A stretch of 64,000 nucleotides of DNA from the NCBI RefSeq assembly GCF_014069575.1, contig NZ_CP059675.1:62001-126000 (forward strand). The letters run 5' to 3'. A program made the translations under genes and the position numbers. Within the stretch, counting starts at the first letter, position 1. The number at the start of each line of letters is the position of its first letter. Shown piece by piece: positions 51,465-60,540 of the stretch. The notes beneath the pieces were generated by a model. It searched no databases, had not been told where the DNA came from, and saw nothing but the letters and a program-made list of their open reading frames with translations. Source of the DNA: Schaalia sp. JY-X169. Its GTDB lineage: Bacteria; Actinomycetota; Actinomycetes; Actinomycetales; Actinomycetaceae.

Positions 51465-54400
51465 TGTTGTTCCAGAGTCTCCAGTCGGCGAAGTAGGCGT
51501 TGGGAAGAAACCCTAGCCGAAGTGCCCAGGTTTTGAGCGAACAGAGAGACACGAAGTTCCTCGGCGAGCAGCCCAATTTCAGCCAGTTCGCGATCGTGCT
51601 TCAGCGAGTAGGGGCGGGCTTCCATGCGCTGCCGGGCGGCGGCGATAGCCGCTTCAACTCCGGCAAGTTCGGCGGCATTCGTCCTGTCGCGTTGCAGTTC
51701 GCCAGGGCCGCGGGAAGCGCGATTGACACGTTCCGCATCGGCCAGTAAGTACCGGGCCACGTGCGGTGCAACGGCAAGGTCCTGGTTCCCTAAGTACCCG
51801 GCGTTGAAGAGGGACTTGGCGTGGCGCGTCGCCTCGCGGCGGACGTACTTGTACGTGTCTTGGCTGTGGTTTTGGCAGGCTTCCTGGAAGGTAGCGTAGG
51901 CTTCAACCTCTTTTGTCACGCGCAGAAGGATGGCGTGAACCTCATCTTCAAACCGGTCCCGCATCCACGCCTGCAGCGCCTCTTGGGCCGCTTCGTCCCG
52001 CACGTCCTCGGGACGTGTTGGGGCGCGGCTGAGCAGTGAACGAACCGCCGCCCTCTGCGCGTCCTCTACCAACGAGGGCGTATCCGGGTAGGGCGATCCG
52101 GCTAGCAACAGCGCCTGCCTGCCAGTCCACCGACTAGTGATGCGCCCGGTATCGAGGCGCAGTTTCGCCAGCATCAGGGCGGTCAGGCCCGCATTGTGTT
52201 CATGAATGGCCTCATCCTTGGTGGGAAGAATCCGAATGGCCAGTGGAGTCGCAGTGGTGCCGGTTCCGGGGGCGCGGCCGGACGGCACGACCGGAGCCGA
52301 CTTCACGACCAGGGCAGGGTAGCCGCGTACCAGTAGTCCGTCAGCATCTTCGGCCTCAAGGACTCGGGGGAGGGCGTCGGTTGGAAGACCGGCGACGTCC
52401 TCGGATGTGAGCTCACTCCCGAGTTGCAGTCCCCTTGCGCCGAGTCCAGCTTGCGTGATCGCCCGCGTCGTTTGGGTGGGCTGGGATCGCTTTTGTGCTC
52501 GTTGCTTGGACGAGGTCCTCTCACGAGCGGTCTGCAGCGCCTCTTGTACGGCTGTCGCAAGGGCGGCCCCCGCCTTCTTTGAGAAGCGCTGCTGCAGGGA
52601 AGGTAGGGAATCGGACGCGCCGATCACTGCGCCCCGGTCGTCGAGGACGTTGAAGCCAATCCGCAGGTGAGCGGGTAGTTTGTCTGCGGCCTCTTTGACG
52701 TCGTCACGGCTCAGGTCAATGCCGCTGCGATCCCGTACGGCGCGGATGAAAGAGGCCTGGAAGTTGGGCACGGTACGCGCCCGGCGCGGCGTGGATTCAG
52801 CGGACGGCGCCGACTCGGGTGCGGCGGACCTAGCGGACTGCGCGGGCGCGGCGGAACTAGCGGACTGCGCCGCCCGCTGCTGGGCAGACGCCGCGCCCTG
52901 TGAGACGTTCCCACTCCTTGCCCCCCAAGACCGCAGGCGGTCCAGGGACGCCTCCAAAGAGTACGGGTTGGCCTCTTCGGGCAGGTCGTCGGCCTCGGAA
53001 GCCCCACTTCCCGGGTCAGTGTCAGTCGCGCCGCTCAGCGAAGTGTCCTGCCCATCCCGCACTTTCTGCAGGGCAGTGGCAATCTCTTTCCCGGTCTGGG
53101 TCGCGGGCGCCAGAAAGCGCCGCTTCTGCTTGGGGAGCCCGCGAATCATCGCCACACAGAGTTCCTCAAGGAGGCCGGGAACCAGCCAGTCAAACCCCTC
53201 ATCCTTGACGCGCGGAAGCACGGAGAGGGGAATGACAATGGTTACTCCGTCCTCGTTCGAACCCGGGGTGAAGGCATAGCGAATATCCAACTCCAAGTCG
53301 CCAGAACGCCACACGTTCGGGAACGCGTTCGGGTCCAGGAGCGCGCCGGAGGGCAGCAGGTCTTCAAGACGGTAGTTGAGAAGGGTTGGCTCCTCGGTGC
53401 GGCGGTTCTTCCACCACTTCGAAAAGCCCGCTGCCGACGTGATTGTCTGTGGGATCCGTGCGGCAAAAAACTTGTAGCGCACCGATTCATCCGGCACCAG
53501 TGAAGGGTCACGCATGCGCTGTGCCAGGCGCTCAGCCTCTTCCATGACCCCCTGGTTATGTTTCACAAACGCCAGGTGCTGCTCACGCCAATCCCCATCC
53601 ACCAGGGCATTGGCGATGAACATTTCACGGGCAAGGTCGTGGGCAGTCAGGGACGAGGACGCCTCGGTGAGCCGCTCCAGGGATTCCGCGGCAGTTCCAC
53701 CCCGTTCGCGGCCGAGGACGGTGTTGCGAAGCCGAGTCAGTGGGATCATGCGTCCGGCCACCAGGGTCAGACCATAGAGGGTGACTTTTTCGGAAATCTG
53801 CGCACTACCGCGCGCCCTCGACCACACCGGCTCTGAGTAGATGTGTTTGGCCAGGTCGCCCGCGTACTTCTCAATCCACTCCGGCTTCACGCCGGCGACA
53901 GTGCGGGCAAACAGGCGGGACGTTTCCACCAGTTCGGCGGCCATAATCCACTCGGGACGGCGTTTTTTCAGGGCAGACCCCGGCCAAATGGTGAAACGAG
54001 ATCCACGTGTCCCCGCGTACTCCCGTTTCGGTTCGTCCCACATGCCAATGTTGGAAAGCAGTCCGGAGAGGATTGAGCGGTGAATCTCATCCGCATCAGC
54101 GGTCTTACTGCCGCGCCCGAACTCAAGGACGGCGCTAACAACGGGGTTCGCGTCCTCGCGCAGCGAGTTGATGAAGGTCGTCGACGGCAGGCCCAAGGGT
54201 TCAACGTGAATCCCCACCTGACGGCACATTTGCCGCAGTTGTCCAACGATGTCACGCCATTCGCGGTAACGCAGGTAGTGGAAAAACTCCCGCTTGCACA
54301 TTCTGCGGAAGGCGCTGCCCGACAAGTCACGTGACTGAACGCCCAGGTAACGCCACATGTTGAGGTAGGTGATGAAGTCTGAGGTGGGGTCGACGTAGCG

Positions 54401-56101
54401 ACGATGCGACTGGTCGGCGGCCTCCTGAAACTCGGGCGGTCGTTCCCGGGGATCCTGAATCGATAGTGCTGCAACAATGACGAGGACGTCTGACGCACAC
54501 CCATTCCTGTCGGCCTCGACCAACATGCGGCCCAGGCGTGGATCGATGGGAAGAGTGGCCAGGCGGCGGCCCATCGCGGTGATTTTGCCGTCGTTGTCGA
54601 GGGCGCCAATCTCGGTGAGAAGCTGGATTCCGTCGCGAACCGCCCGTGGATTGGGTGCGTCGAGGAACGGGAAGTCTTTGACTTCACCAAGGCCCAGGGC
54701 ACTCATCTGCAAGATGACTGAAGCCAGGGAAGTACGCAGGATCTCCGGCTCCGTGTAGTGGGGGCGGGATGCGAAGTCGCGTTCGGAATAGAGGCGAATC
54801 GCAATGCCATCACTGGTGCGGCCGGCACGTCCCGCCCGTTGGGCCGCGGAGGCCTGCGAGACAGGTTCGATGGGAAGGCGCTGCACCTTCGTCTTGTTTG
54901 AGAAGCGACTAATGCGGGCAAGCCCCGCATCAATGACGTAACGGATCCCCGGGACGGTCAGTGATGTTTCCGCAATGTTGGTTGCCAGTATGACGCGCTG
55001 CAGAGAATGAGGGGCGTAAATGCGGTGCTGGTCAGCAGCGCTGAGGCGCGCAAACAGCGGGAGGACTTCGACGCCGTCGGGACGGTGCGGGTCGCGCTCA
55101 TCAGCTACATAGCGGTTGCCCAAGTGTTCCTTGAGGGCCGTGGTGGCCTCAATAATGTCGCGTTCGCCGGGAAGGAACACCAGGATGTCGCCGCGGCTCT
55201 CACCAAGCAGTTCGTCAACGGCGTGGGTGAGGGCGGCCTCCAGGTCTAGGTCGTCGCCGAGGCCGTAGCCGTAGGTAGCGAACTCCCCGGGGTCTGGTTC
55301 GGGGTGCAGGGCGGTGCCAAGGGAAAGGATGGACTCATCCGGAGCCGGGCCGCCCTCGTCCCCTGGTGCGGCAGTGTCGGGCGCGGCAAGGTCAGCGGAC
55401 AGTGGACGGTAGCGGACCTCGACGGGGTAAGCACGACCGGAGACCTCGATGACAGGGACAGGCTTCCCACTCTGCTTCTCAAAGTGGTCGGCAAAGCGCT
55501 GGGAATCAATGGTCGCCGACGTGATGATGACCTTGAGGTCGCGGCGCTGGGGGAGCAGTCGGCCCAGGTAGCCCAGGATGAAGTCAATGTTGAGGCTTCT
55601 CTCGTGAGCCTCATCCACAATGATCGTGTCATAGCGGCGCAGAAGGGGATCGGCCCCCATTTCAGCCAGCAGGATGCCGTCGGTCATTAGTTTGATCAGG
55701 GTGGTTGGTCCGACCTCGTCGGTGAACCGCACCTGGTAGCCAACAACGTCGCCAACCTCTTTACTGACCTTCTGGCCCAACTCATCGGCGATGCGTTCCG
55801 CCACCGCGCGGGCAGCGAGGCGACGCGGTTGGGTGTGACCAATCATGGCTGCGATACCGCGGCCCAACTCCAAGCAGATCTTGGGAATCTGTGTGGTCTT
55901 ACCCGACCCGGTTTCACCGGCAACAATCACTACTTGGTTGTCACGAATCGCGTCTGCAATGTCCTTGCGGCGCGCGCTGACCGGCAGGTCAGGATAGCTG
56001 ACGACCGGCAGGGCAGCGGCGCGTGCTGCCAACTGGGCCGGACCAAACGTGTAATCGCGAGGCTTCTTCGGGCGGCCTCGTCCGTTCCGCGGCCCACTCA
56101 C
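51461..56101 (-). CDS. hrpA: ATP-dependent RNA helicase HrpA
   Basis: A 1546-residue DEAH-box RNA helicase. Motifs are Walker A GETGSGKTTQ, DEAH (IIVDEAHERSLN), SATI, and motif VI QRAGRAGRTSDG, followed by the helicase-associated and OB-like domains and the long HrpA-specific C-terminal region (ARIPQTITSAAGFSKWWKNR). An Ala/Ser/Pro-rich linker near residues 1080-1130 is local to this lineage. HrpA of Escherichia coli helps rescue stalled ribosomes and process mRNA. I chose GTG 56101, which overlaps the preceding stop codon (GTGA); starts further upstream would lie within that gene. Confidence 0.95.
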   Translation of the reverse strand: MSGPRNGRGRPKKPRDYTFGPAQLAARAAALPVVSYPDLPVSARRKDIADAIRDNQVVIVAGETGSGKTTQIPKICLELGRGIAAMIGHTQPRRLAARAVAERIADELGQKVSKEVGDVVGYQVRFTDEVGPTTLIKLMTDGILLAEMGADPLLRRYDTIIVDEAHERSLNIDFILGYLGRLLPQRRDLKVIITSATIDSQRFADHFEKQSGKPVPVIEVSGRAYPVEVRYRPLSADLAAPDTAAPGDEGGPAPDESILSLGTALHPEPDPGEFATYGYGLGDDLDLEAALTHAVDELLGESRGDILVFLPGERDIIEATTALKEHLGNRYVADERDPHRPDGVEVLPLFARLSAADQHRIYAPHSLQRVILATNIAETSLTVPGIRYVIDAGLARISRFSNKTKVQRLPIEPVSQASAAQRAGRAGRTSDGIAIRLYSERDFASRPHYTEPEILRTSLASVILQMSALGLGEVKDFPFLDAPNPRAVRDGIQLLTEIGALDNDGKITAMGRRLATLPIDPRLGRMLVEADRNGCASDVLVIVAALSIQDPRERPPEFQEAADQSHRRYVDPTSDFITYLNMWRYLGVQSRDLSGSAFRRMCKREFFHYLRYREWRDIVGQLRQMCRQVGIHVEPLGLPSTTFINSLREDANPVVSAVLEFGRGSKTADADEIHRSILSGLLSNIGMWDEPKREYAGTRGSRFTIWPGSALKKRRPEWIMAAELVETSRLFARTVAGVKPEWIEKYAGDLAKHIYSEPVWSRARGSAQISEKVTLYGLTLVAGRMIPLTRLRNTVLGRERGGTAAESLERLTEASSSLTAHDLAREMFIANALVDGDWREQHLAFVKHNQGVMEEAERLAQRMRDPSLVPDESVRYKFFAARIPQTITSAAGFSKWWKNRRTEEPTLLNYRLEDLLPSGALLDPNAFPNVWRSGDLELDIRYAFTPGSNEDGVTIVIPLSVLPRVKDEGFDWLVPGLLEELCVAMIRGLPKQKRRFLAPATQTGKEIATALQKVRDGQDTSLSGATDTDPGSGASEADDLPEEANPYSLEASLDRLRSWGARSGNVSQGAASAQQRAAQSASSAAPAQSARSAAPESAPSAESTPRRARTVPNFQASFIRAVRDRSGIDLSRDDVKEAADKLPAHLRIGFNVLDDRGAVIGASDSLPSLQQRFSKKAGAALATAVQEALQTARERTSSKQRAQKRSQPTQTTRAITQAGLGARGLQLGSELTSEDVAGLPTDALPRVLEAEDADGLLVRGYPALVVKSAPVVPSGRAPGTGTTATPLAIRILPTKDEAIHEHNAGLTALMLAKLRLDTGRITSRWTGRQALLLAGSPYPDTPSLVEDAQRAAVRSLLSRAPTRPEDVRDEAAQEALQAWMRDRFEDEVHAILLRVTKEVEAYATFQEACQNHSQDTYKYVRREATRHAKSLFNAGYLGNQDLAVAPHVARYLLADAERVNRASRGPGELQRDRTNAAELAGVEAAIAAARQRMEARPYSLKHDRELAEIGLLAEELRVSLFAQNLGTSARVSSQRLLRRLETLEQQ

Positions 56102-56877
56102 CGCCTGGGCCTGACGATGGGCACCTGCGCCTTCACCCACTTTTTGGCCAGGTCCCACATGACGAGCAAATCGTCCTCGTCACTGAAGTCCCTGTCCGAC
56201 CCGATCTCCAGTCGTGACCCGTCGGGAAGGAAACGGAAGAAATCCGCCACCTCTGAATCGAAGCCACGTTCAATATCGACGCGGTCAAAAACGATCAGGG
56301 CGGGTTGTTCCAGGTTCTCCAGAAGTCTCTCCGGGGTGTTGAGTGACAGGTCGATCAGGGTTTTCTGTGTGACATGGAAGTGGGTGCGACTTCCCGCCGT
56401 GTCCTCAAAAATGAAGGTCTCATGCTTCTTCTCAAGTTCCTCAAGCTGGCTGGGAGAGAAGATCTTTTCCCAATCAAAATCAAGCGGACCCAGGACGGGG
56501 CTGGACAGGAACAGTGCCTTGACAGCCTTCGGTCGGGCGCGCAGAGCTGAGATGGAGCCCGAGGAGTGGGCGTGAAGAAGCTGCCTTGTGAAACCCTGGT
56601 CAGCAAGCCATCCGGAAGCGGCCCGCAGGTCCTCAATACGGCGGTCAGACGTGATCGCATCATCGTCAGACTCGCCATGACCGGAGTAATCAAAGATCAG
56701 CGTTGCATAGCCGAGGGCGCGGTACTTGGCAGCCAAGATCGGGAAGTGGGGGCTGGAGGCGCGGTCACACAGGAAGGAATGAGAGAAGATGACGGCTGCA
56801 TCGGTGGAATCAACAGGGTCCACGAAAGTACCCCGTAGGGTAATCCCTCGGGGCGTTATGATCTCGACCTCGCTCAC
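56098..56877 (-). CDS. Alpha/beta hydrolase of the esterase/lysophospholipase type
   Basis: A 259-residue cytoplasmic hydrolase. The oxyanion loop is VIFSHSFLCDR, the strand YATLIFDYSGHGES precedes the nucleophile elbow HAHSSGS (Ser), and the acid is probably in FDRVDIERGF. No histidine motif is certain near the C-terminus, which ends MWDLAKKWVKAQ; a catalytic His is therefore unconfirmed. The GTG at 56877 lies six bases after TAGTTT, so it may be leaderless. It is the first gene of the operon with hrpA and the SprT-like gene. Confidence 0.82.
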   Translation of the reverse strand: MSEVEIITPRGITLRGTFVDPVDSTDAAVIFSHSFLCDRASSPHFPILAAKYRALGYATLIFDYSGHGESDDDAITSDRRIEDLRAASGWLADQGFTRQLLHAHSSGSISALRARPKAVKALFLSSPVLGPLDFDWEKIFSPSQLEELEKKHETFIFEDTAGSRTHFHVTQKTLIDLSLNTPERLLENLEQPALIVFDRVDIERGFDSEVADFFRFLPDGSRLEIGSDRDFSDEDDLLVMWDLAKKWVKAQVPIVRPRR

Positions 56878-56883
56878 CCTTCC

Positions 56884-56889
56884 AAACTA
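56884..56889 (-). promoter_or_regulatory. -10 box for the hydrolase-hrpA-sprT operon
   Basis: On the minus strand TAGTTT is followed by GGAAGG and GTG at 56877. GGAAGG is too close to the start to serve as a ribosome binding site, so a leaderless start is favoured. Confidence 0.4.
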
Positions 56890-56965
56890 GCCGGATTCGG
56901 GAATAATGGCATCCTCTCGCGAGGTGAGTCATAGACATTCACTCGTCAGCGAAACAACAATCGCC

Positions 56966-56971
56966 TAGTCT
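56966..56971 (+). promoter_or_regulatory. -10 box of a leaderless promoter for the ASCH-like gene
   Basis: TAGTCT is followed by GGTCGG and ATG at 56978. The divergent neighbour at 56877 has the same arrangement. Confidence 0.5.
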
Positions 56972-56977
56972 GGTCGG

Positions 56978-57412
56978 ATGAAGAACGATACCAACGCCGA
57001 TGCGTCGACCGTGCCATTGCAACCCTCGGACGAGGTCGTAGCGGACTTCTGGGCATTTGCTCGGGACCACGTCGGCTGGGCAACCCTTGAGGGGATCTTC
57101 GGTCAACAGCAGGCATCAACAATGATTCCCCCGTGGATGCACCTTAGCGGTGACACGACGGAGGCAACCGCGTTGGTGAAGCAACTGGTTGCCGATGCAA
57201 CACTGGTGGTGTCGGAACCCCTCTCTTCCTACCCCGAGGACGGGGACCTCCCCAAGCGTGGGGACCTAGCAATCATTGCGGACGGCGATGGGCGGCCGGT
57301 CGCCCTCGCCGCAACACTCGATGTCACAGTCCAGCCCGTGGACGACACTGAGGGTACCGGTAGGATTGTCGCGGAAACACTGCGGTGCCTTTACCCGGGC
57401 GTGCAGGGATGA
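56978..57412 (+). CDS. Hypothetical protein, possibly a divergent ASCH domain
   Basis: A 144-residue soluble protein. DEVVADFWAFARDHVG and the segment LPKRGDLAIIADGDGRPVAL resemble the start and the core strand of ASCH-domain proteins (RNA-binding-like fold), but the C-terminal EGEGD-type motif of that family is absent and the protein ends in LRCLYPGVQG. The call is therefore tentative. It is transcribed from its own leaderless-type promoter. Confidence 0.55.
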   Translation: MKNDTNADASTVPLQPSDEVVADFWAFARDHVGWATLEGIFGQQQASTMIPPWMHLSGDTTEATALVKQLVADATLVVSEPLSSYPEDGDLPKRGDLAIIADGDGRPVALAATLDVTVQPVDDTEGTGRIVAETLRCLYPGVQG

Positions 57413-57461
57413 AATGTGCTGACTGGGTTGGCGCCACGACTAATCAAGGATGGGTTGCGTA

Positions 57462-57764
57462 ATGGGCACGAAGTTCACGCTTGCGGCGGGACTGACAGTG
57501 GGAGTTCTACTCGGTTCCAAACTGGGCCCGAAACCGTATGAGACATTTGCTTCGGGGATGCGCTGGCTGCGCAACACGCGGGTGGTGTCCCGTCCCATTG
57601 AAGCGGCTGCAGATCACGCGTCTGGGCTGGTGCGCTCCAAGGGTGAAGAACTGACGGACCGCGCGGCTTCATCCGTGTACCGCACGATTGTGGGGGCCGG
57701 GCAGGAACCGCTCATAGTCGAAGCGCGTGTCACCACCGCTGAGATTCCGTCGACAACCGACTAG
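57462..57764 (+). CDS. Small YtxH-like membrane-associated protein
   Basis: A 100-residue protein with one N-terminal hydrophobic segment (FTLAAGLTVGVLLGSKLG) followed by a Ser/Ala/Arg-rich amphipathic part (AADHASGLVRSKGEELTDRA). This is the general pattern of YtxH-type stress proteins, although similarity is weak. ATG 57462 is preceded by AAGGA at 11 bases. It ends 13 bp before the ferritin-VIT1 gene and probably shares its transcript. Confidence 0.55.
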   Translation: MGTKFTLAAGLTVGVLLGSKLGPKPYETFASGMRWLRNTRVVSRPIEAAADHASGLVRSKGEELTDRAASSVYRTIVGAGQEPLIVEARVTTAEIPSTTD

Positions 57765-57777
57765 CAGGGCAAGAGTC

Positions 57778-58920
57778 ATGGCTGATGTTGTGGATGCCAT
57801 AACCACACCGCTGGAGCCACGCCCTCGGCCAACACGCCAACAGATAAAGAGGTGGCGGCGTCACCTGGCCGAAGAGCGCATTGAAGCGCAAACCTACCGC
57901 AACCTGGCGGCGCGCGAAGAGGGCGAAGTTCGTGAGTTCATGCTTGAGCTGGCGGATGCGGAGAAGCGTCACGAGAAGCACTGGTTGACGCTCTTGGGTG
58001 AGCATGCCGAGCCGGCGCCTCGACCCAGACTCTACTCGCGGATGCTCGCAGGGCTGGCGGGCCGGTTTGGGTCGGTCTTCACGCTCGCCCTCGTCCAAAG
58101 GTCTGAACAGAGGTCGGACTATGAGACGGATGCGGATGCGACCGAGCAGATGGTTGCTGATGAACGCATCCACGGGGAAGTCGTTCGCACAATCGCCACC
58201 GCGTCCCGCAACAAGATTGCGGGCAACTTCAGGGCTGCGATCTTTGGGGCAAACGACGGGTTGGTTTCCAACCTGGCGCTGATCCTTGGCGTTGCCGGTG
58301 CAGGTATGGGCAACGGTTGGGTGCTCACCACAGGTATTGCGGGTCTCTTGGCCGGGTCTTTGTCGATGGCGGCTGGAGAGTGGATCAGTGTTTCCAGTGC
58401 GCGGGAACTTATTCAGGCCTCAACGCCCGAACCGCTCAACCCGCGGTCGGTAAAGCAGTTGGACGTGCAAGAAAATGAGCTGGTGCTACTGTTCCGGGCC
58501 CGAGGGGAAACCTCCGAAGAGGCACACGCACATGCGCGAGCGATCTTCGAGTCCGTGGGACCTCCGGGGGAGGACACGGGGACGGTCGCCCTCGAACTAA
58601 TTGCGCCGCAAGGCGTGGCTGCCAAAGACGATTCTGCCGAGAACCTGGGCCGTCCATTCCAAGTGGCTTTGGCATCATTCTTCTTCTTTGCCGTCGGTGC
58701 GGTGATCCCTTTGGTGCCGTATGTCTTTGGAATGTCGGGGTATGCGGCCATTCTTGTTTCTCTGGCGATTGTGGGAGTTGCGCTACTCATGACAGGTGGC
58801 CTGGTGGGAATCATGTCCGGACGGGCGCCGTGGCTTGGTGCACTGCGGCAGTTGGCAATCGGCCTGACCGCTGCGGGTATCACGTTCGCGCTGGGTAACC
58901 TGTTCGGAACGGTTGCGTAG
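57778..58920 (+). CDS. VIT1/CCC1-family iron/manganese transporter with N-terminal ferritin-like domain
   Basis: A 380-residue fusion. The first 150 residues are a rubrerythrin-like four-helix domain with metal-ligand residues in AEERIEAQTYRNLAAREEGE, LADAEKRHEKHW and VADERIHGEVVR. The C-terminal 220 residues are a VIT1/CCC1 transporter: NFRAAIFGANDGLVSNLALI, then SMAAGEWISVSSARELIQA, and paired helices at the end (FFFFAVGAVIPLVPYVFG). It is known as the membrane-bound ferritin type, which exports or stores iron. ATG 57778 follows AGGG. Confidence 0.9.
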   Translation: MADVVDAITTPLEPRPRPTRQQIKRWRRHLAEERIEAQTYRNLAAREEGEVREFMLELADAEKRHEKHWLTLLGEHAEPAPRPRLYSRMLAGLAGRFGSVFTLALVQRSEQRSDYETDADATEQMVADERIHGEVVRTIATASRNKIAGNFRAAIFGANDGLVSNLALILGVAGAGMGNGWVLTTGIAGLLAGSLSMAAGEWISVSSARELIQASTPEPLNPRSVKQLDVQENELVLLFRARGETSEEAHAHARAIFESVGPPGEDTGTVALELIAPQGVAAKDDSAENLGRPFQVALASFFFFAVGAVIPLVPYVFGMSGYAAILVSLAIVGVALLMTGGLVGIMSGRAPWLGALRQLAIGLTAAGITFALGNLFGTVA

Positions 58921-58929
58921 GGCGCGGCT

Positions 58930-59658
58930 ATGGACCTGGCTGAAATCTACGGCATTGAGGTCAATGACATTTTCCGTTTCATCGACCTGACCGGTGTGCT
59001 GCTGAACGGAATCCTCGGTGGGAAGCTAGCGCGAACCAAGCACTTTGATGCGGTTGGGTTCGTTATCTTGGCCATCATGTCCGCTATGGGAGGCGGCATT
59101 GTGCGCGACGTGATGCTGCAGCACGGGCCACCCGTGGCTCTGACAGACCCGCTGTATATTTCCACGGCACTGGTGGGTGCGGGGATCGCCTTCTTCTGGA
59201 AGTTGAGTTCCAGGTTCTGGAGGATCGCACTCATCATCGCGGACGGCACCGTCCTCGGATGCTGGGCGGCGACGGGCGCGATGAAGACGCTTGCGCTTGG
59301 GTTTGGGATCATGCCAGCGTTGCTCCTTGGGATCACGACCGCTGTCGGCGGGGGAATGATTCGTGACGTTACGGCGGGAAACGTGCCCATGGTTTTCGGG
59401 GGGAATAACCTTTACGCGACCCCGGCGCTGGTGTCAGCGGCAATCATGGTGCTGCTGTACAGCCTGGGGAGCCCCACCTGGGGGATGATTCTGGCGACCG
59501 TTGTCGGGTCGTCGTTCACGGTTGTGGCGCACTGGCGCAAATGGCAGTTGCCGGTGCATTCTGATTGGTCGCTCGCTGAGACCCCCGCGCAGCTCAAGGC
59601 GCGTTTGGCGCAGCGGGCTCGGGAGAACCCGCAGTCGGGGACGCCCAGGGAGGACTAG
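58930..59658 (+). CDS. TRIC-type cation channel family protein (UPF0126)
   Basis: A 242-residue membrane protein with seven helices in two repeats. Each repeat has the glycine-rich motif: AMGGGIVRDVML near residue 55 and AVGGGMIRDVTAG near 140. These are the diagnostic features of the prokaryotic TRIC family of K+-conducting channels. It follows the ferritin-VIT1 gene by 9 bp, so cation handling may be shared within the operon. Confidence 0.92.
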   Translation: MDLAEIYGIEVNDIFRFIDLTGVLLNGILGGKLARTKHFDAVGFVILAIMSAMGGGIVRDVMLQHGPPVALTDPLYISTALVGAGIAFFWKLSSRFWRIALIIADGTVLGCWAATGAMKTLALGFGIMPALLLGITTAVGGGMIRDVTAGNVPMVFGGNNLYATPALVSAAIMVLLYSLGSPTWGMILATVVGSSFTVVAHWRKWQLPVHSDWSLAETPAQLKARLAQRARENPQSGTPRED

Positions 59659-59664
59659 GCGCGC

Positions 59665-59680
59665 TACGTATACATTTCGC
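59665..59680. repeat. Half copy of the 82-bp palindromic element
   Basis: TACGTATACATTTCGC matches one outer arm of the 82-bp element except for a final change (TTTCGC for TTTCAC). No second arm is present within 100 bp. It lies directly downstream of the TRIC channel stop codon. Confidence 0.5.
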
Positions 59681-59703
59681 GGGGTGGCGGGAGACAATGG
59701 GGT

Positions 59704-60453
59704 ATGTGCGGAAGATTCACGATGTACGCGGACGACGCGGAACTGGCGACCCTGTTTGATATCGATTTGGTTGAGGGGGAGCACGCGCCCTCGTACAACC
59801 AGGCACCATCCGAGCTGATTCGCGCGGTGCGTTCCGACGTGGAAGCGGAGCGTCTCCTCACCAACCAAAAGTGGGGATTCGTGCCCTTCTGGGCGAAGGA
59901 AGGGTTCAAGACGCTGATCAATGCTCGGGCGGAGACGGTGACGGAGAAGCCAGTCTTCTCAGCAGCCGCGAAGAAGCGGCGCTGTCTGGTGCCATCGAAT
60001 GGCTACTTTGAGTGGCAGAAGAAGCGTGATGGGAAGAAGCAACCGTACTTCCTCAGTCTCGCCGATTCTGATGGGAACCCGGCTCCACCTGGCAGCGAGC
60101 CCGTGATGGCGATGGCCGGCATCTATGAGTGGCCAGCTTCTGGTGACCAAAGTGGCGAGGCCGGGAAACTGGAGCTTCCAGCGCCCGCGACCGTCGCACT
60201 CTTAACACGGTCTGCTAATGACACACTCGGTCACATCCACGACCGGATGCCTGTATTTGTGCCACGTTCGCTGTGGGGGATGTGGCTGGATCAGGAACTG
60301 ACCGATAAGGACAAGGTTGCGCAGCTGATCGCTGCCATTCCACCGGCCCCCCTCGCTCCGCGGATGGTGGCGCCCGCGGTGGGAAACGTGCGCAATAACT
60401 TCCCAGGACTAATCGACCCATACGACCCGGACGGTGGAAAACTCTTTAGTTGA
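59704..60453 (+). CDS. SOS response-associated peptidase (SRAP/YedK/HMCES)
   Basis: A 249-residue SRAP protein that shields abasic sites in single-stranded DNA by a covalent link. The catalytic Cys2 directly follows the initiator Met (MCGRF), Asn32 is in SYNQAPS, the Glu is in AGIYEW and the His in LGHIHDRMP. Because Cys2 must be the N-terminus after Met removal, the start at 59704 is certain. An insertion (DSDGNPAPPGSE and SGDQSGEAGKLELPA) around the Glu strand is variable in the family. Confidence 0.95.
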   Translation: MCGRFTMYADDAELATLFDIDLVEGEHAPSYNQAPSELIRAVRSDVEAERLLTNQKWGFVPFWAKEGFKTLINARAETVTEKPVFSAAAKKRRCLVPSNGYFEWQKKRDGKKQPYFLSLADSDGNPAPPGSEPVMAMAGIYEWPASGDQSGEAGKLELPAPATVALLTRSANDTLGHIHDRMPVFVPRSLWGMWLDQELTDKDKVAQLIAAIPPAPLAPRMVAPAVGNVRNNFPGLIDPYDPDGGKLFS

Positions 60454-60540
60454 TCGTGTTGGATGTCCTGTGGATAGTGAAGTTATCCCCATGTTGAGGT
60501 CCGAAGTTACCTCAGGCCTCGCGAACTTCTGCACAATGGG

